Shown: positions 34,067-41,904 of the stretch, in pieces
How positions within the stretch are numbered: position 1 is the stretch's first letter
Layout of the letters: the number at the start of each line of letters is the position of its first letter
Source of the DNA: Plantibacter sp050587525
GTDB lineage: Bacteria; Actinomycetota; Actinomycetes; Actinomycetales; Microbacteriaceae
NCBI RefSeq assembly: GCF_050587525.1
Contig: NZ_JBOBFT010000001.1
Coordinates: 124,001 to 188,000 of the forward strand
DNA: 64,000 nucleotides
Direction: 5' to 3'
Program-made: the position numbers and the translations under genes
The notes under the pieces: generated by a model
Told to the model about the DNA's origin: nothing
Database searches by the model: none
Seen by the model: only the letters and a program-made list of their open reading frames with translations

Positions 34067-36556
34067 TTACGAGGGGATTCGCAATCCAACATTCGTGAGC
34101 GTTTGAGCCTCGTAGATGAGTACATCGTTCTCACCTTGAGATTCCATTGCGTCGGCCAGGGAGGGCCGGACTGCGACCGCGCTCTCCCTGTGATCGACCA
34201 CGACGTGGCGAACGTATGAATCCTTTACGAGTCGCGCGAGTTCAGGGGAGAACCCGTTCTTGAACAGGCAGATCATGTAGGCGTCAGACGTGCCGTACTT
34301 CAGTTGCAGGTAGAGATTACTTTCGATGAGTCCTAGGGCGTTCAGGATCTCGATGTATTTCACCAGACGGAAATCGACGAAGTCTTGCTCCTCTTTGACT
34401 TTCACGACGGCGAGGTTGACGCGAGCTGCGTGCGATTTTTTCTTCATCCTCACGAACAGCTTTCTGAAGCCATCCGGGCCATAGGTTTCTTCTCCCCATG
34501 TTGAGCCGACGTAGACCAGCTCATCGTCGAGCGTCTCCCAATACCCGAGAAAGTGCGCGATGAGTCGTTTGTAGGGCTCGTTCCGCGATCGCCAACTCAG
34601 GAGCAGGGTGTAGAACTTCTGTGCGCCTTCCGTGTCGCGAACGCGCACGAGGTCGGCTGCGTCGACCAGGTCAATACCGTCCAAGAAGACACTGCAAATC
34701 ACCGGGACCACCGCTGACACGTCAGCAATCCTGGAGTTCACCCGCAGCGCGTCAATTCGGCCTTGGATCTCCAGTTCATTCTCAAAAATGTCGAAATCTC
34801 TGACTCCGTTTCGAAAACAAAGCCTTCCGACCTCGGTTTGCGCGTGTCGTGGATCGATCAATCCGCTCACACCCGGTTCCATGTTCTCGAGGTACTCGAG
34901 TGCAATGTGACGTCGCTCGTCCGAATCGGAGACCGCAAGCAAAGGGTTCTCGGGGTCGTCTTCTACGACCTTGGCGAGGTTCGCAACCTTTGAAAGGTAG
35001 TTAGGAACATTCCAGTCTTGGCGGGCATAGCTGCTGGGGACGAGGTAGATCCTCGGCTGCAGAAGGTCTAGATCTTGGCGGGCGACGTCGAAGACTTCAC
35101 TGAAGCGCCCGACGCGCCCGATCAGATTGCGGAACGCGGACCTTGAAAGATAGCCGAGGCCCCTCTTCGGCGACATCATAATGAGACGATCTGCGGGAGT
35201 ATTGACCCCTTCGAGAAGGGTTGACGTAGTGACGAGTAGGCGCCCTTCGGTGGCCTTTTCCTCTCGGAAAAGGTTCTCGATGTATTGCCGGAGGACGTCT
35301 GGAACCTTTCCGTGGTGAAAGAGCACGCCTGCCCTGATTGCATCTATGAGGCCGTAGCTGGGGTCGATCAGATCTGCGATCGCTTTGATCGCACGAGCTG
35401 CCTGAGCGGAGAGTGCGACGCTGCCGTTCACTCTTGCGAGCCGGAGCGCAAGCTCTTGGGCCTCCTTGGGCCGGTTGACGTAGACGAGCGTCCGATGGCC
35501 CGACAATGACAGCACCGCGGCGAGCTCGTCCGATGGCACTCGGACGTTGATGGGGATCATCCGATCGAGGAACTGATCGTAGAGCTCCTGCTGACCGCCT
35601 AGGGGCGCCATGACGATTCGCTCGGCCTTGACGTGCTCATTTACTGTCTTGCTCTTCGTAGCCGCATCGGCTTGATTCACGTGGTGCAGGTTCTCGGGGG
35701 CTGAGATGAAAGGCGTGTAGTACGTCACGGCGAGATCGTCGTTGCGAGATCGCGCTGTGAGAACGGCCTGTGACAATTCGATTGCCCGTGATTCGTCGGG
35801 AAGCAGATTGTGCGCTTCATCTACCAGAAGCTGGTTGAGCGCGACTTCAGGCTGCTCAATAAAGAGTCGCTGGAGACGTTCTTGGGTCATCACTGCAATG
35901 AACCTGGTCCCACCCGCATAAGCATCTGGATGACTGATCACGCGAACCTTGGAGGCCCGCACGCGATGATCGCTAATCAGTAGCGCGCATGTCTGGGCAA
36001 TTAGAGCCCGCGAGGGAACAATGATGCACGTTGCGCCATCTAGGTTTGCGACGACCTTCTCAATGAGCATCTCGGACTTCCCATACGAAGTCGGTGCAAC
36101 GACGATCGCTTGATGTTCCCGAGTGTTGAACGCGCGAAGCTCCATTTGCCCTCGCGTACGAACGATTGTCTTGCCATTCTGCCCAGGCGTCTCGAAGTTC
36201 GTTCGATGAGCCGCATAGAACACTTGCGAGAACGACTCGTCAGCAGAGAGCTCCGGGTCTAGCCGCTCAGTCGCCGCCACGATCGGCATCAAGTCGCGTG
36301 CCTGCGCGATGGCATGCAGAGGTTCGTAGTCCCGAGTTAGCTCGCCGTATTGAAGAATGATGCGGTAGCCAAGTCGCGAAACAACCTCATCACTGGATCG
36401 AGAGAACAGAATCGCGAATCTCAGTAGCTCCGTGAGCTCATCATCCGACAACCGCTCCGCACGGATGAGGGCTTCATAAAGACGCAGAAACTCAGAGTCC
36501 TCGAGGTTGGATGCGTGGCGCAGCTTACCAATCGTAAGTTCGACGGGCCTAGGCAC
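34067..36556 (-). CDS. hamB: HamB-like DExH helicase of a Hachiman defence system
   Basis: An 829-residue superfamily 2 helicase. Motif I APTSYGKS lies at residues 154-161, motif II VDEAHN near 245-250, motif IV-like TLVYVNRPKEAQ near 350, motif V TTSTLLEGVNTPADRLIMMS near 445, and motif VI LIGRVGR near 475. A long C-terminal region lacks named domains. In Hachiman systems HamB scans DNA and restrains the HamA nuclease until phage infection. The GTG start at 36556 overlaps the hamA stop by 8 bp, so the two are translationally coupled. Codon use and composition are less GC-rich than flanking chromosome. Confidence 0.85.
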   Translation of the reverse strand: MPRPVELTIGKLRHASNLEDSEFLRLYEALIRAERLSDDELTELLRFAILFSRSSDEVVSRLGYRIILQYGELTRDYEPLHAIAQARDLMPIVAATERLDPELSADESFSQVFYAAHRTNFETPGQNGKTIVRTRGQMELRAFNTREHQAIVVAPTSYGKSEMLIEKVVANLDGATCIIVPSRALIAQTCALLISDHRVRASKVRVISHPDAYAGGTRFIAVMTQERLQRLFIEQPEVALNQLLVDEAHNLLPDESRAIELSQAVLTARSRNDDLAVTYYTPFISAPENLHHVNQADAATKSKTVNEHVKAERIVMAPLGGQQELYDQFLDRMIPINVRVPSDELAAVLSLSGHRTLVYVNRPKEAQELALRLARVNGSVALSAQAARAIKAIADLIDPSYGLIDAIRAGVLFHHGKVPDVLRQYIENLFREEKATEGRLLVTTSTLLEGVNTPADRLIMMSPKRGLGYLSRSAFRNLIGRVGRFSEVFDVARQDLDLLQPRIYLVPSSYARQDWNVPNYLSKVANLAKVVEDDPENPLLAVSDSDERRHIALEYLENMEPGVSGLIDPRHAQTEVGRLCFRNGVRDFDIFENELEIQGRIDALRVNSRIADVSAVVPVICSVFLDGIDLVDAADLVRVRDTEGAQKFYTLLLSWRSRNEPYKRLIAHFLGYWETLDDELVYVGSTWGEETYGPDGFRKLFVRMKKKSHAARVNLAVVKVKEEQDFVDFRLVKYIEILNALGLIESNLYLQLKYGTSDAYMICLFKNGFSPELARLVKDSYVRHVVVDHRESAVAVRPSLADAMESQGENDVLIYEAQTLTNVGLRIPS

Positions 36557-37346
36557 GGGCAGCCAGCACGGTTCGGAGGAAGTCCACTACGGTCTCCAAT
36601 GCTGCCTGCTGAATTACCAGCGCACGCGTCGAGTCGAATCGACCGCTCGTCATGATGGTCTTCACTGCGGCAACAGTTGGGTCCTCCGTGACGACACAGT
36701 GATCGAGCTCGTGAAGAACCACGGCAGCAAGCAGAACGTTGGTCGTGATCTTGTTACCTTTGACGATCTGCTTCGAGTCGCTGCGGAGCAGCGCCTTCAC
36801 CGTGGTCGCCTCGCTAGCGCCGAGGGTCAGTCCCGCGTCAATAATCGCTGTATCCCATCGTGACCGTCGAACATCCCCGTTGAGCTTTCCCGCTATGTCG
36901 GCCGCTGCGATTTTGAGGAGAGACTCGGACTTCTCGTCCGCTGACTGTCCATCCACAACCTCTCCAGACTTGACCTCGCCGTACCACAGGGATTGCTTGC
37001 TGGACTCGTGAAAGGTCAGATCAAACCCCTTTTTGATGCTGCGCTCTTCCTTGTTGAAGTAGACTGCGGAGCTCGAGAGAGTGGGATGCGCGCCCTCGAC
37101 CAACACATGCACAACGAGTTCGCCGATCATTCCGATCTTTGTCGTGTGCTCCTTTTTGTCATAGCGCAGCATGAACTCGGTGATCGTGGCCTCGAACGAG
37201 TAGTAGTCGGCATCGAGTGCGACTTCCGCGGCGCCGTAACAAAAGGCAGCCAGACGTTTACGCAGTAGCTCTTTCAGTTCGTCCGAGACGTCTTCGAGTA
37301 TGAGCACGGCGGCATCCCCCGTTGAGACGACGTTGATCCCATCCAT
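36549..37346 (-). CDS. hamA: HamA-like DUF1837 nuclease of a Hachiman defence system
   Basis: A 265-residue DUF1837 protein. IGMIGELVVHVLVEGAHPTL (from residue 71), KKGFDLTFHES (Asp109) and LWYGEVKSGE (Glu124, Lys126) give the family's PD-(D/E)xK-like nuclease pattern. In known Hachiman systems HamA is the nuclease effector held by the HamB helicase. The active-site residues are intact here. CATAAT 7 bp before the second ATG (37346) suggests a leaderless start there; the ATG at 37355 would add three residues. hamB follows with an 8-bp overlap. Confidence 0.88.
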   Translation of the reverse strand: MDGINVVSTGDAAVLILEDVSDELKELLRKRLAAFCYGAAEVALDADYYSFEATITEFMLRYDKKEHTTKIGMIGELVVHVLVEGAHPTLSSSAVYFNKEERSIKKGFDLTFHESSKQSLWYGEVKSGEVVDGQSADEKSESLLKIAAADIAGKLNGDVRRSRWDTAIIDAGLTLGASEATTVKALLRSDSKQIVKGNKITTNVLLAAVVLHELDHCVVTEDPTVAAVKTIMTSGRFDSTRALVIQQAALETVVDFLRTVLAARA

Positions 37347-37355
37347 GGGGCCCAT

Positions 37356-37628
37356 TATGGTGCTCGGCGCGCGTCAGTCAGCACGGGACGCGTCCTTTCG
37401 TGTAGTGGTACCCACAACTGGGTACAGGAATCGTCGCTATCGCTGCGCAGGACGACGTGCAGGAAGGAAAGAGCGGCCCAGAAGTAGAAGGTTGCCTACA
37501 TCATAAACGGGTCGATTGGTTTTTAAACCAAGCTTGAGCCTGCTTGCCGAGGCTCGAGGAGCGCCTCTGCTTAACTCCCACCGCTGGTGATCGCTCGCGG
37601 GCGAGTGCCAGTCAACGCGATCCCACGC
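37356..37628. other. intergenic stretch upstream of hamA
   Basis: These 273 bp hold the likely hamA promoter at their left edge (CTGACT, 16 bp, CATAAT on the minus strand). Around 37519-37533 a TTTTTAAACCAAGCTTG run and small inverted repeats occur. No gene is evident. Confidence 0.4.
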
Positions 37629-37869
37629 TTACGAGCCCACGCGCTCAATCCGCACGATCACCGAGCTCATCGCCCAGTACGCATCAGCCGCGATCCCGTC
37701 TTCCTCCATCGTCCAGAAGCCCTGCTGGCCCACTGAACAGTGTCGGATCTCGTGGAGCGGGCGCTCCCTGTCGTTGACGGTTCGCGGCGCGTCGAGTGCG
37801 CGGCGCCGCTCGACTGTTCTGCGGTCGAGATCGAAGAGGTAGGACGAGCCGCTGGCGGTGTGGACGAAA
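37629..37869 (-). pseudogene. gene fragment of a small actinobacterial protein
   Basis: On the minus strand the reading frame gives FVHTASGSSYLFDLDRRTVE and continues to SSVIVRIERVGS. This looks like a real coding sequence (Ser-Gly-Ser-Tyr, DLDRR, a closing VVRIE strand) rather than a shadow, and I recall similar short actinobacterial proteins of unknown role. No start codon lies near its natural N-terminus; the first in-frame ATG is at 37916, inside the oppositely directed ParB-like gene. Both genes therefore seem cut at about the same point. Confidence 0.4.
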
Positions 37870-38562
37870 TACGAGAAGCGCGAAGATGTGTTCCCTTTTC
37901 TCGGGTTTCGACACATCACCGGGCCCAAGAAGTGGGCGCCGTTCCAGCGCGCACGGTTCATCGCCCAGCTAATTGACGACGACAAGGACCTTAGCGAGAT
38001 CGAGGACCTCGTGGGAGACACGGGGCAAACAGTCAAGAAGCTCTACCAGGACTACGTAGTTTTCGAGCAGGTAAAAAAGGATCTCGAACTACCGGAACGC
38101 CCAATCCGTGAAAGGTTTTCACTGCTCGAGGTCACCCTCGGACAGCGCTCGATCAAGACGTTTCTCAACATTCCACGCCGGCTCCCAGTCGAGCGAGTCG
38201 ATGCTCTGGTCCCAGACGACCATCTAGACCAGCTCGAAGAAGTTGTCACTTGGGTCTTCGGATCCGACGAAACCGCCCCTGTCATCTCTGACTCGCGTGC
38301 GATCACGAATCGGCTTGCGCCGGTATTGGCCAGCGAGACCGCGACCGCCTACCTTCGAAAGACACGTGATGTTGAAGCCGCCTACGAGTTCAGCGACGGC
38401 GAGAAAGCATACCTGCTCAAGCGCGTACAGAGCGCGGAACGTGCCCTCCGCGATGTGGCCAGCTTGATAAGCATCTACCGCACCGATGATGACATCGTCT
38501 CGGGTGTCGCCCGTCTTGCTCAGGTCGTTGAGGGCCTCAGCGCGGTGGTAGATGCCGAGTGA
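37858..38562 (+). CDS. ParB-like protein lacking its N-terminal domain
   Basis: A 234-residue reading frame from a GTG at 37858. VFPFLGFRHITGPKKWAPFQ near residue 11, and the helix-rich AQLIDDDKDLSEIEDLVGDT that follows, resemble the region after the ParB/sulfiredoxin nuclease domain and the helix-turn-helix of ParB-like proteins. The N-terminal catalytic domain is absent: an in-frame TAG at 37840 blocks extension. The stop overlaps the start of the next gene as GTGA, so the pair is an operon. It may be a truncated remnant or a minimal DNA-binding version. Confidence 0.5.
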   Translation: MWTKYEKREDVFPFLGFRHITGPKKWAPFQRARFIAQLIDDDKDLSEIEDLVGDTGQTVKKLYQDYVVFEQVKKDLELPERPIRERFSLLEVTLGQRSIKTFLNIPRRLPVERVDALVPDDHLDQLEEVVTWVFGSDETAPVISDSRAITNRLAPVLASETATAYLRKTRDVEAAYEFSDGEKAYLLKRVQSAERALRDVASLISIYRTDDDIVSGVARLAQVVEGLSAVVDAE

Positions 38563-39416
38563 ACATCAGCCCCGCTTTCCCCGTAGGGTCCGCTCCGAGC
38601 GCATCTGAGGTTGCCGATTGGTGTGAATGTGTCGCGCTCCTACAGGGCCGGGACCTGAAACGCGGCGACCTGAAATCGGTGATCTCGCGCGAGGACATTG
38701 GAAACCCCGATCTCCTCAAGCAGCAGACTTGGCAAGAACTTCGAAACCGACAGGCTCTGTACGGCGACGGCTGGCCACTCTCGATCACCGAAACGCGGCT
38801 GGTTCCGAACCAGGACGCTGACACTGACGTCGTGATGCTGCATGCCTACTTATGCCTCTTGGCTCTCGGCGAGATCGACGCTGAAGACCGGACGCTGTTC
38901 GAGGAGCTCATTCGTCACTTGTTAGCCCTCCGCTTGGGTGGCAGCGTGGTGCGAGTCGGACATCCCGCGCGGGAAGGAATGCCTAAGTCCTTTCGGAAGC
39001 GAATCAAGGACTATGCCAAGGCGTCCAGCCTCACCAACCTTGAGGTGTTTAACGAACCACTACCCAAGGACAAGGACCTTGGAATGGACGTCGTCGCGTG
39101 GCTTCCATCCATCGACAACAGGAGCGGATACCTACATTTCCTTGTGCAATGCGCCACCGGCAAGAACTGGGATGAAAAACTCTCGGATATCAATCTCGAC
39201 GTGATTGCGTCCCATGTCAAGTGGGCCGTACACCCCGTCCGCGTGTTCTATGTACTCAGCGTAATTTCGGTTCCGCAGCCTCAGTGGATTCGCTACTCGC
39301 AACGTGCAGGTTGGATCATGGACCGTCCACGATTGCTCCAACTGTCAGCGGGGTTTGCGATGTCCACCGAGCTTCGAGACGAAGTTGGCGCGCGGCTGGT
39401 CGACCTCTGCGCCTGA
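38559..39416 (+). CDS. uncharacterised nuclease-like partner of the ParB-like gene
   Basis: A 285-residue soluble protein. DLGMDVVAWLPSIDNRSGYL (from residue 173) followed by HFLVQCATGKNWDEKL resembles the strand-Asp...strand-Gln-x pattern of PD-(D/E)xK-like nucleases, with Asp177 and Gln197 as candidate active-site residues; a Lys falls at 202 rather than at the canonical position. No named family is recognised. The GTG start overlaps the ParB-like stop by 4 bp. Position beside Hachiman, at the right end of an integrated island, makes a defence role plausible but unproven. Confidence 0.5.
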   Translation: MNISPAFPVGSAPSASEVADWCECVALLQGRDLKRGDLKSVISREDIGNPDLLKQQTWQELRNRQALYGDGWPLSITETRLVPNQDADTDVVMLHAYLCLLALGEIDAEDRTLFEELIRHLLALRLGGSVVRVGHPAREGMPKSFRKRIKDYAKASSLTNLEVFNEPLPKDKDLGMDVVAWLPSIDNRSGYLHFLVQCATGKNWDEKLSDINLDVIASHVKWAVHPVRVFYVLSVISVPQPQWIRYSQRAGWIMDRPRLLQLSAGFAMSTELRDEVGARLVDLCA

Positions 39417-39549
39417 GCCAGCTGTGCCGGTCCTGTGCCGGTAACTCCGTTGCAACCACCATCAACCAGCCGCGACCAACCATGACGACTTCCGTGGAGT
39501 CACGCGGTTAACCGGGGCGAACAGGTGCCCGTCAGCCCACCGCAACTAT

Positions 39550-39566
39550 CTCATAATCGTGAGGTC
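39550..39566. other. putative right attachment core CTCATAATCGTGAGGTC
   Basis: This 17-bp copy of the tRNA-Met anticodon-arm sequence is identical to 32163-32179 in the same orientation. The surrounding sequence is not tRNA. Just left of it, 39450-39485 contains clustered CAACCA-like units that could be recombinase arm sites. The pair bounds the low-GC island. Confidence 0.6.
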
Positions 39567-39592
39567 AACCGGAGACCACATCAGGGCAAAAC

Positions 39593-39622
39593 AAAAGCGG
39601 CCCACCGAAGTGGACCGCTTTT
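39593..39622 (-). terminator. rho-independent terminator of the tRNA-Arg gene
   Basis: Arms 39593-39605 and 39610-39622 pair at 12 of 13 positions around a tetraloop and are followed on the minus strand by a T-rich tract (TTTTGTTTT), 8 bp after the tRNA. Confidence 0.8.
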
Positions 39623-39629
39623 CAAAATG

Positions 39630-39702
39630 TGCGCCCGAAGGGATTCGAACCCCCAACCTTCTGATCCGTAGTCAGATGCTCTATCCGTTGAGCTACGGGC
39701 GC
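39630..39702 (-). tRNA. tRNA-Arg (anticodon ACG)
   Basis: A 73-nt cloverleaf reads on the minus strand: acceptor GCGCCCG/CGGGCGC, D-arm with AGCTCAACGGATAGAGC, anticodon loop CTACGGA (ACG), and T-loop GGTTCGAATCC. CCA is not encoded. ACG is deaminated to ICG by TadA and reads CGU, CGC and CGA codons. It lies 64 bp from the island's right att-like core. Confidence 0.97.
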
Positions 39703-39810
39703 ATTGCCTCGCGGTTTCGATGTGAACATCAGCTCCGCAGGCCAGAGTAGAGCCTATCGCACGTCGGGCGAGACCGCCAATCGAGCGTTCGCGTCGGGGT
39801 GTCGCGGGGC

Positions 39811-39900
39811 CCTTCGACAGGCCCAGGGACCAGGAAGGAACGCCCTTCGACAAGCTCAGGGACCGGGAAGGAACGCCCTTCGACAAGCTCAGGGACCGGG
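39811..39900. repeat. triple tandem array of the REP-like element
   Basis: Three copies of the CCTTCGACAAGCTCAGGGAC element (39811-39834, 39843-39867, 39876-39900) sit in the same orientation at 32-33-bp spacing, between tRNA-Arg and the stop of the SUMF1-domain gene. Confidence 0.85.
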
Positions 39901-39901
39901 C

Positions 39902-40570
39902 TCACGGCGCAACCGACCGCGCCACACGGAACCCGACATCATCGATGCGCAGCCCCGGATAGCTCCCCCGCCGCACCGACGCCCGGCAGCTCCAGTGCTG
40001 GTCGTACCACCCGCCACCGCGCATCGCCCGGTACGTGCCGTAGCGATCCGCATCGGCGAAGTCCCAGCACCACTCCCACACGTTCCCCAACATGTCGTGG
40101 AGACCCCACACGTTGGGTTCCTTGCCGCCGACCGCATGCACCTGCTCGCCGGAATTCTCCCGATACCAGGCGATCGCATCGAGCTCCCCATACCGTGGCC
40201 CATCCGAACCCGCCCGGCACGCTCGCTCCCACTCGGCTTCGGTCGGCAAACGGTACCCGTCCGATGTCGGATCCCACACGATGTCATCGCCATCGCGCGC
40301 ATAAGCGGCCGCGAAGCCCGCCTGCGTGGACAGCGCGTTGCAGTACTCGATCGCGTCCCTCCACGAGACGCCCTCGACCGGCAACAGGCCACCACGCGTC
40401 GACGCCGGCCATGCCCCCGTGACGGCCGCGTACTCCACCTGCGTGACCGGCGTGATCCCGATCTCGAAGGTTGCGACATCGGTGTCCCACGTGCGCCTGC
40501 TGCGTGCGTCATGAAGGGTGACGCCGCCTGCGGGAATCGTGACGGTGCGCGGGGCGATGGCGAGGGGCAT
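39902..40570 (-). CDS. SUMF1 / formylglycine-generating-enzyme-like domain protein
   Basis: A 222-residue SUMF1-fold protein: VEGVSWRDAIEYCNALSTQA, RLPTEAEWERACRAGSDGPR, NVWGLHDMLGNVWEWCWDFA and the C-terminal RAMRGGGWYDQHWSCRASVR. True formylglycine-generating enzymes bind copper with two Cys in this last region; only the second (WSC) is present and the first is replaced, so sulfatase activation is unlikely and no sulfatase gene is nearby. TACGGT six bases before the ATG suggests a leaderless mRNA. Its substrate is unknown. Confidence 0.82.
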   Translation of the reverse strand: MPLAIAPRTVTIPAGGVTLHDARSRRTWDTDVATFEIGITPVTQVEYAAVTGAWPASTRGGLLPVEGVSWRDAIEYCNALSTQAGFAAAYARDGDDIVWDPTSDGYRLPTEAEWERACRAGSDGPRYGELDAIAWYRENSGEQVHAVGGKEPNVWGLHDMLGNVWEWCWDFADADRYGTYRAMRGGGWYDQHWSCRASVRRGSYPGLRIDDVGFRVARSVAP

Positions 40571-40899
40571 GGGTGCACCGTACCTGCGGCGGCGAGGCGG
40601 GAGGCGATTGTTACGAGGGGCGGTTTGGCGGGTGGCGCGCAGCGATGCACGAGGACGCGACGAGTATGCTGCGGCGCTCGGGCAGGAGGTCGGGTCGGGG
40701 TTCAGATTGTTGGAGCGAACCCTTCGACAGGCTCAGGGACCGGAGGCAGGTCGGTCGTAGACCGATTGTCGAAGCGGGCGTCGGATTGACGAACTCGACC
40801 CTTCGACAGGCTCAGGGACCGGAGGTGCGGCACGGCCACGGGACTCAACCCGCAGCTCGGGCGGCTAGGCTCGGACGGCCACCCACCGAAAGAGCCCCC
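40571..40899. other. intergenic region with two REP-like elements
   Basis: The 329-bp gap holds two same-orientation copies of the REP-like element (40721-40744 and 40799-40822) and a likely -10 box TAGGCT (40866-40871) for the downstream membrane protein. No gene is seen. Confidence 0.6.
40721..40822. repeat. two REP-like elements in direct orientation
   Basis: CCTTCGACAGGCTCAGGGAC occurs at 40721-40740 and again from 40800, each extended by CGGAGG. Spacing is about 79 bp. They differ from the array at 39.8 kb by AGG for AAG. Confidence 0.85.
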
Positions 40900-41547
40900 G
40901 TGACCATCGCCCCACCCGCCGGACCGGTCCGCCTCGGCCCGAACCCCGTGCTCCGCAACGCCGCGTACCTCCTCATCCTCAGCCTGCTCGCCGGCATCGC
41001 CCTCGCACTCGTCGTGCAGCCCTTCTACGGGCAGGATTTCGGACGCGTCGTCATCGTCTCGGCCATCCTGTTCGTGGTCATCGTGGTCGTCATCATGGTC
41101 CTGGTCGGCCGGGCGTATCCACCGGTCGTCGTCGACTTTGCGGCAGGCACGTGCACGCTCAACGGGACGACCGTTCCGCTCCGCGACGTCACGACCGCAT
41201 GGCGCAGCCTCCAGCGCGACCCGCTCGCGCTCAACGTGCTGACGCTCACTATCGAGACGTCCGGCGGCGAAGCAGGCCGGCTACCTGTCACCGGCGTCCT
41301 GATGCGTGGCATCCGCGAGCAAGACGTCCCGACGCTGGAGCGCTTCATCACGGAGACGTCGATCGCCGACCCCGACGCTGCGACCATCCGATCCGCCGCA
41401 CTCGCCGCGACTGCTTCGGGCTCCGGTCGTCGCCGCAGTCGCAAGCCACGTCCGCCGCGCATCCCGATGGGCAAGGCTGCGATCATCGCGATGCTGCACG
41501 ACGCCCCGTCGGTCCTCGAGGCCGATACCAGCTACTCCCCGCGCTAA
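40900..41547 (+). CDS. membrane protein of unknown function
   Basis: A 215-residue protein. Two hydrophobic segments near the N-terminus (AAYLLILSLLAGIALALVVQ and VVIVSAILFVVIVVVIMVLV) precede a soluble part with VVVDFAAGTCTLNGTTVPLR, reminiscent of PH-like domains of small actinobacterial membrane proteins. A basic Ser/Arg/Lys-rich linker near residue 175 and a short conserved tail (PMGKAAIIAMLHDAPSVLEA) follow. The GTG at 40900 has GAAAGAG upstream and a TAGGCT -10 box 28 bp away. The larger ORF would read through REP elements and is rejected. Confidence 0.6.
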   Translation: MTIAPPAGPVRLGPNPVLRNAAYLLILSLLAGIALALVVQPFYGQDFGRVVIVSAILFVVIVVVIMVLVGRAYPPVVVDFAAGTCTLNGTTVPLRDVTTAWRSLQRDPLALNVLTLTIETSGGEAGRLPVTGVLMRGIREQDVPTLERFITETSIADPDAATIRSAALAATASGSGRRRSRKPRPPRIPMGKAAIIAMLHDAPSVLEADTSYSPR

Positions 41548-41752
41548 CCCCTCCGCGCTTCTGGCTCATCGGTGGCCAGATGCTGACTGGGGCGTCCACG
41601 AACCGCAACAGGCCGCCAACGAGCACATGCGGTGAGGCACGCGCACGCGGCACGGGCCACGCGACACGCGACACGCGGTTCATCGGCGGCCACCTGCGGT
41701 CCAGGGCGATCACGAACAACACTTGGACACCGACGAGCGGCCATTGGCACGC

Positions 41753-41814
41753 GAGGTGAGGCTTCCCGTCGTTCAGACCGCCCGAAAACAACCGGAAGCC
41801 TCACCTCGGCGGCC
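41753..41814. repeat. 62-bp palindromic element, copy 1
   Basis: Perfect 14-bp arms GAGGTGAGGCTTCC / GGAAGCCTCACCTC with a 28-bp centre and a CGGCGGCC tail. A copy in the same orientation at 55379-55440 matches at 57 of 62 positions. The two bracket the second glycan locus. Confidence 0.85.
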
Positions 41815-41881
41815 GCCGGGCGCCAGCGACGTCGTCGACGGCGGCCGAACACATCGAACGAAGGGGCTTGTCGCGCACCTA

Positions 41882-41897
41882 ACTTAATGCCTTAAGC
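41882..41897. promoter_or_regulatory. LacI-type operator, copy 1
   Basis: ACTTAATGCCTTAAGC differs in one base from the 16-bp palindrome found at 50700-50715 and 55335-55350. It ends 7 bp before the start codon of the six-hairpin glycosidase gene, so bound repressor would cover the transcription start. Confidence 0.8.
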
Positions 41898-41904
41898 TAT
41901 CGGC

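Larger units (their letters stand above)
41548..41904. other. 357-bp intergenic region with degenerate repeats and LacI operator
   Basis: It contains an imperfect direct repeat of about 75 bp (first copy near 41570-41640, second near 41678-41760, both with CATCGGyGGCCA, CACGAAC and ending GTGAGGC). A 62-bp palindromic element (41753-41814) and an operator (41882-41897) follow. No convincing gene is seen. Confidence 0.55.
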
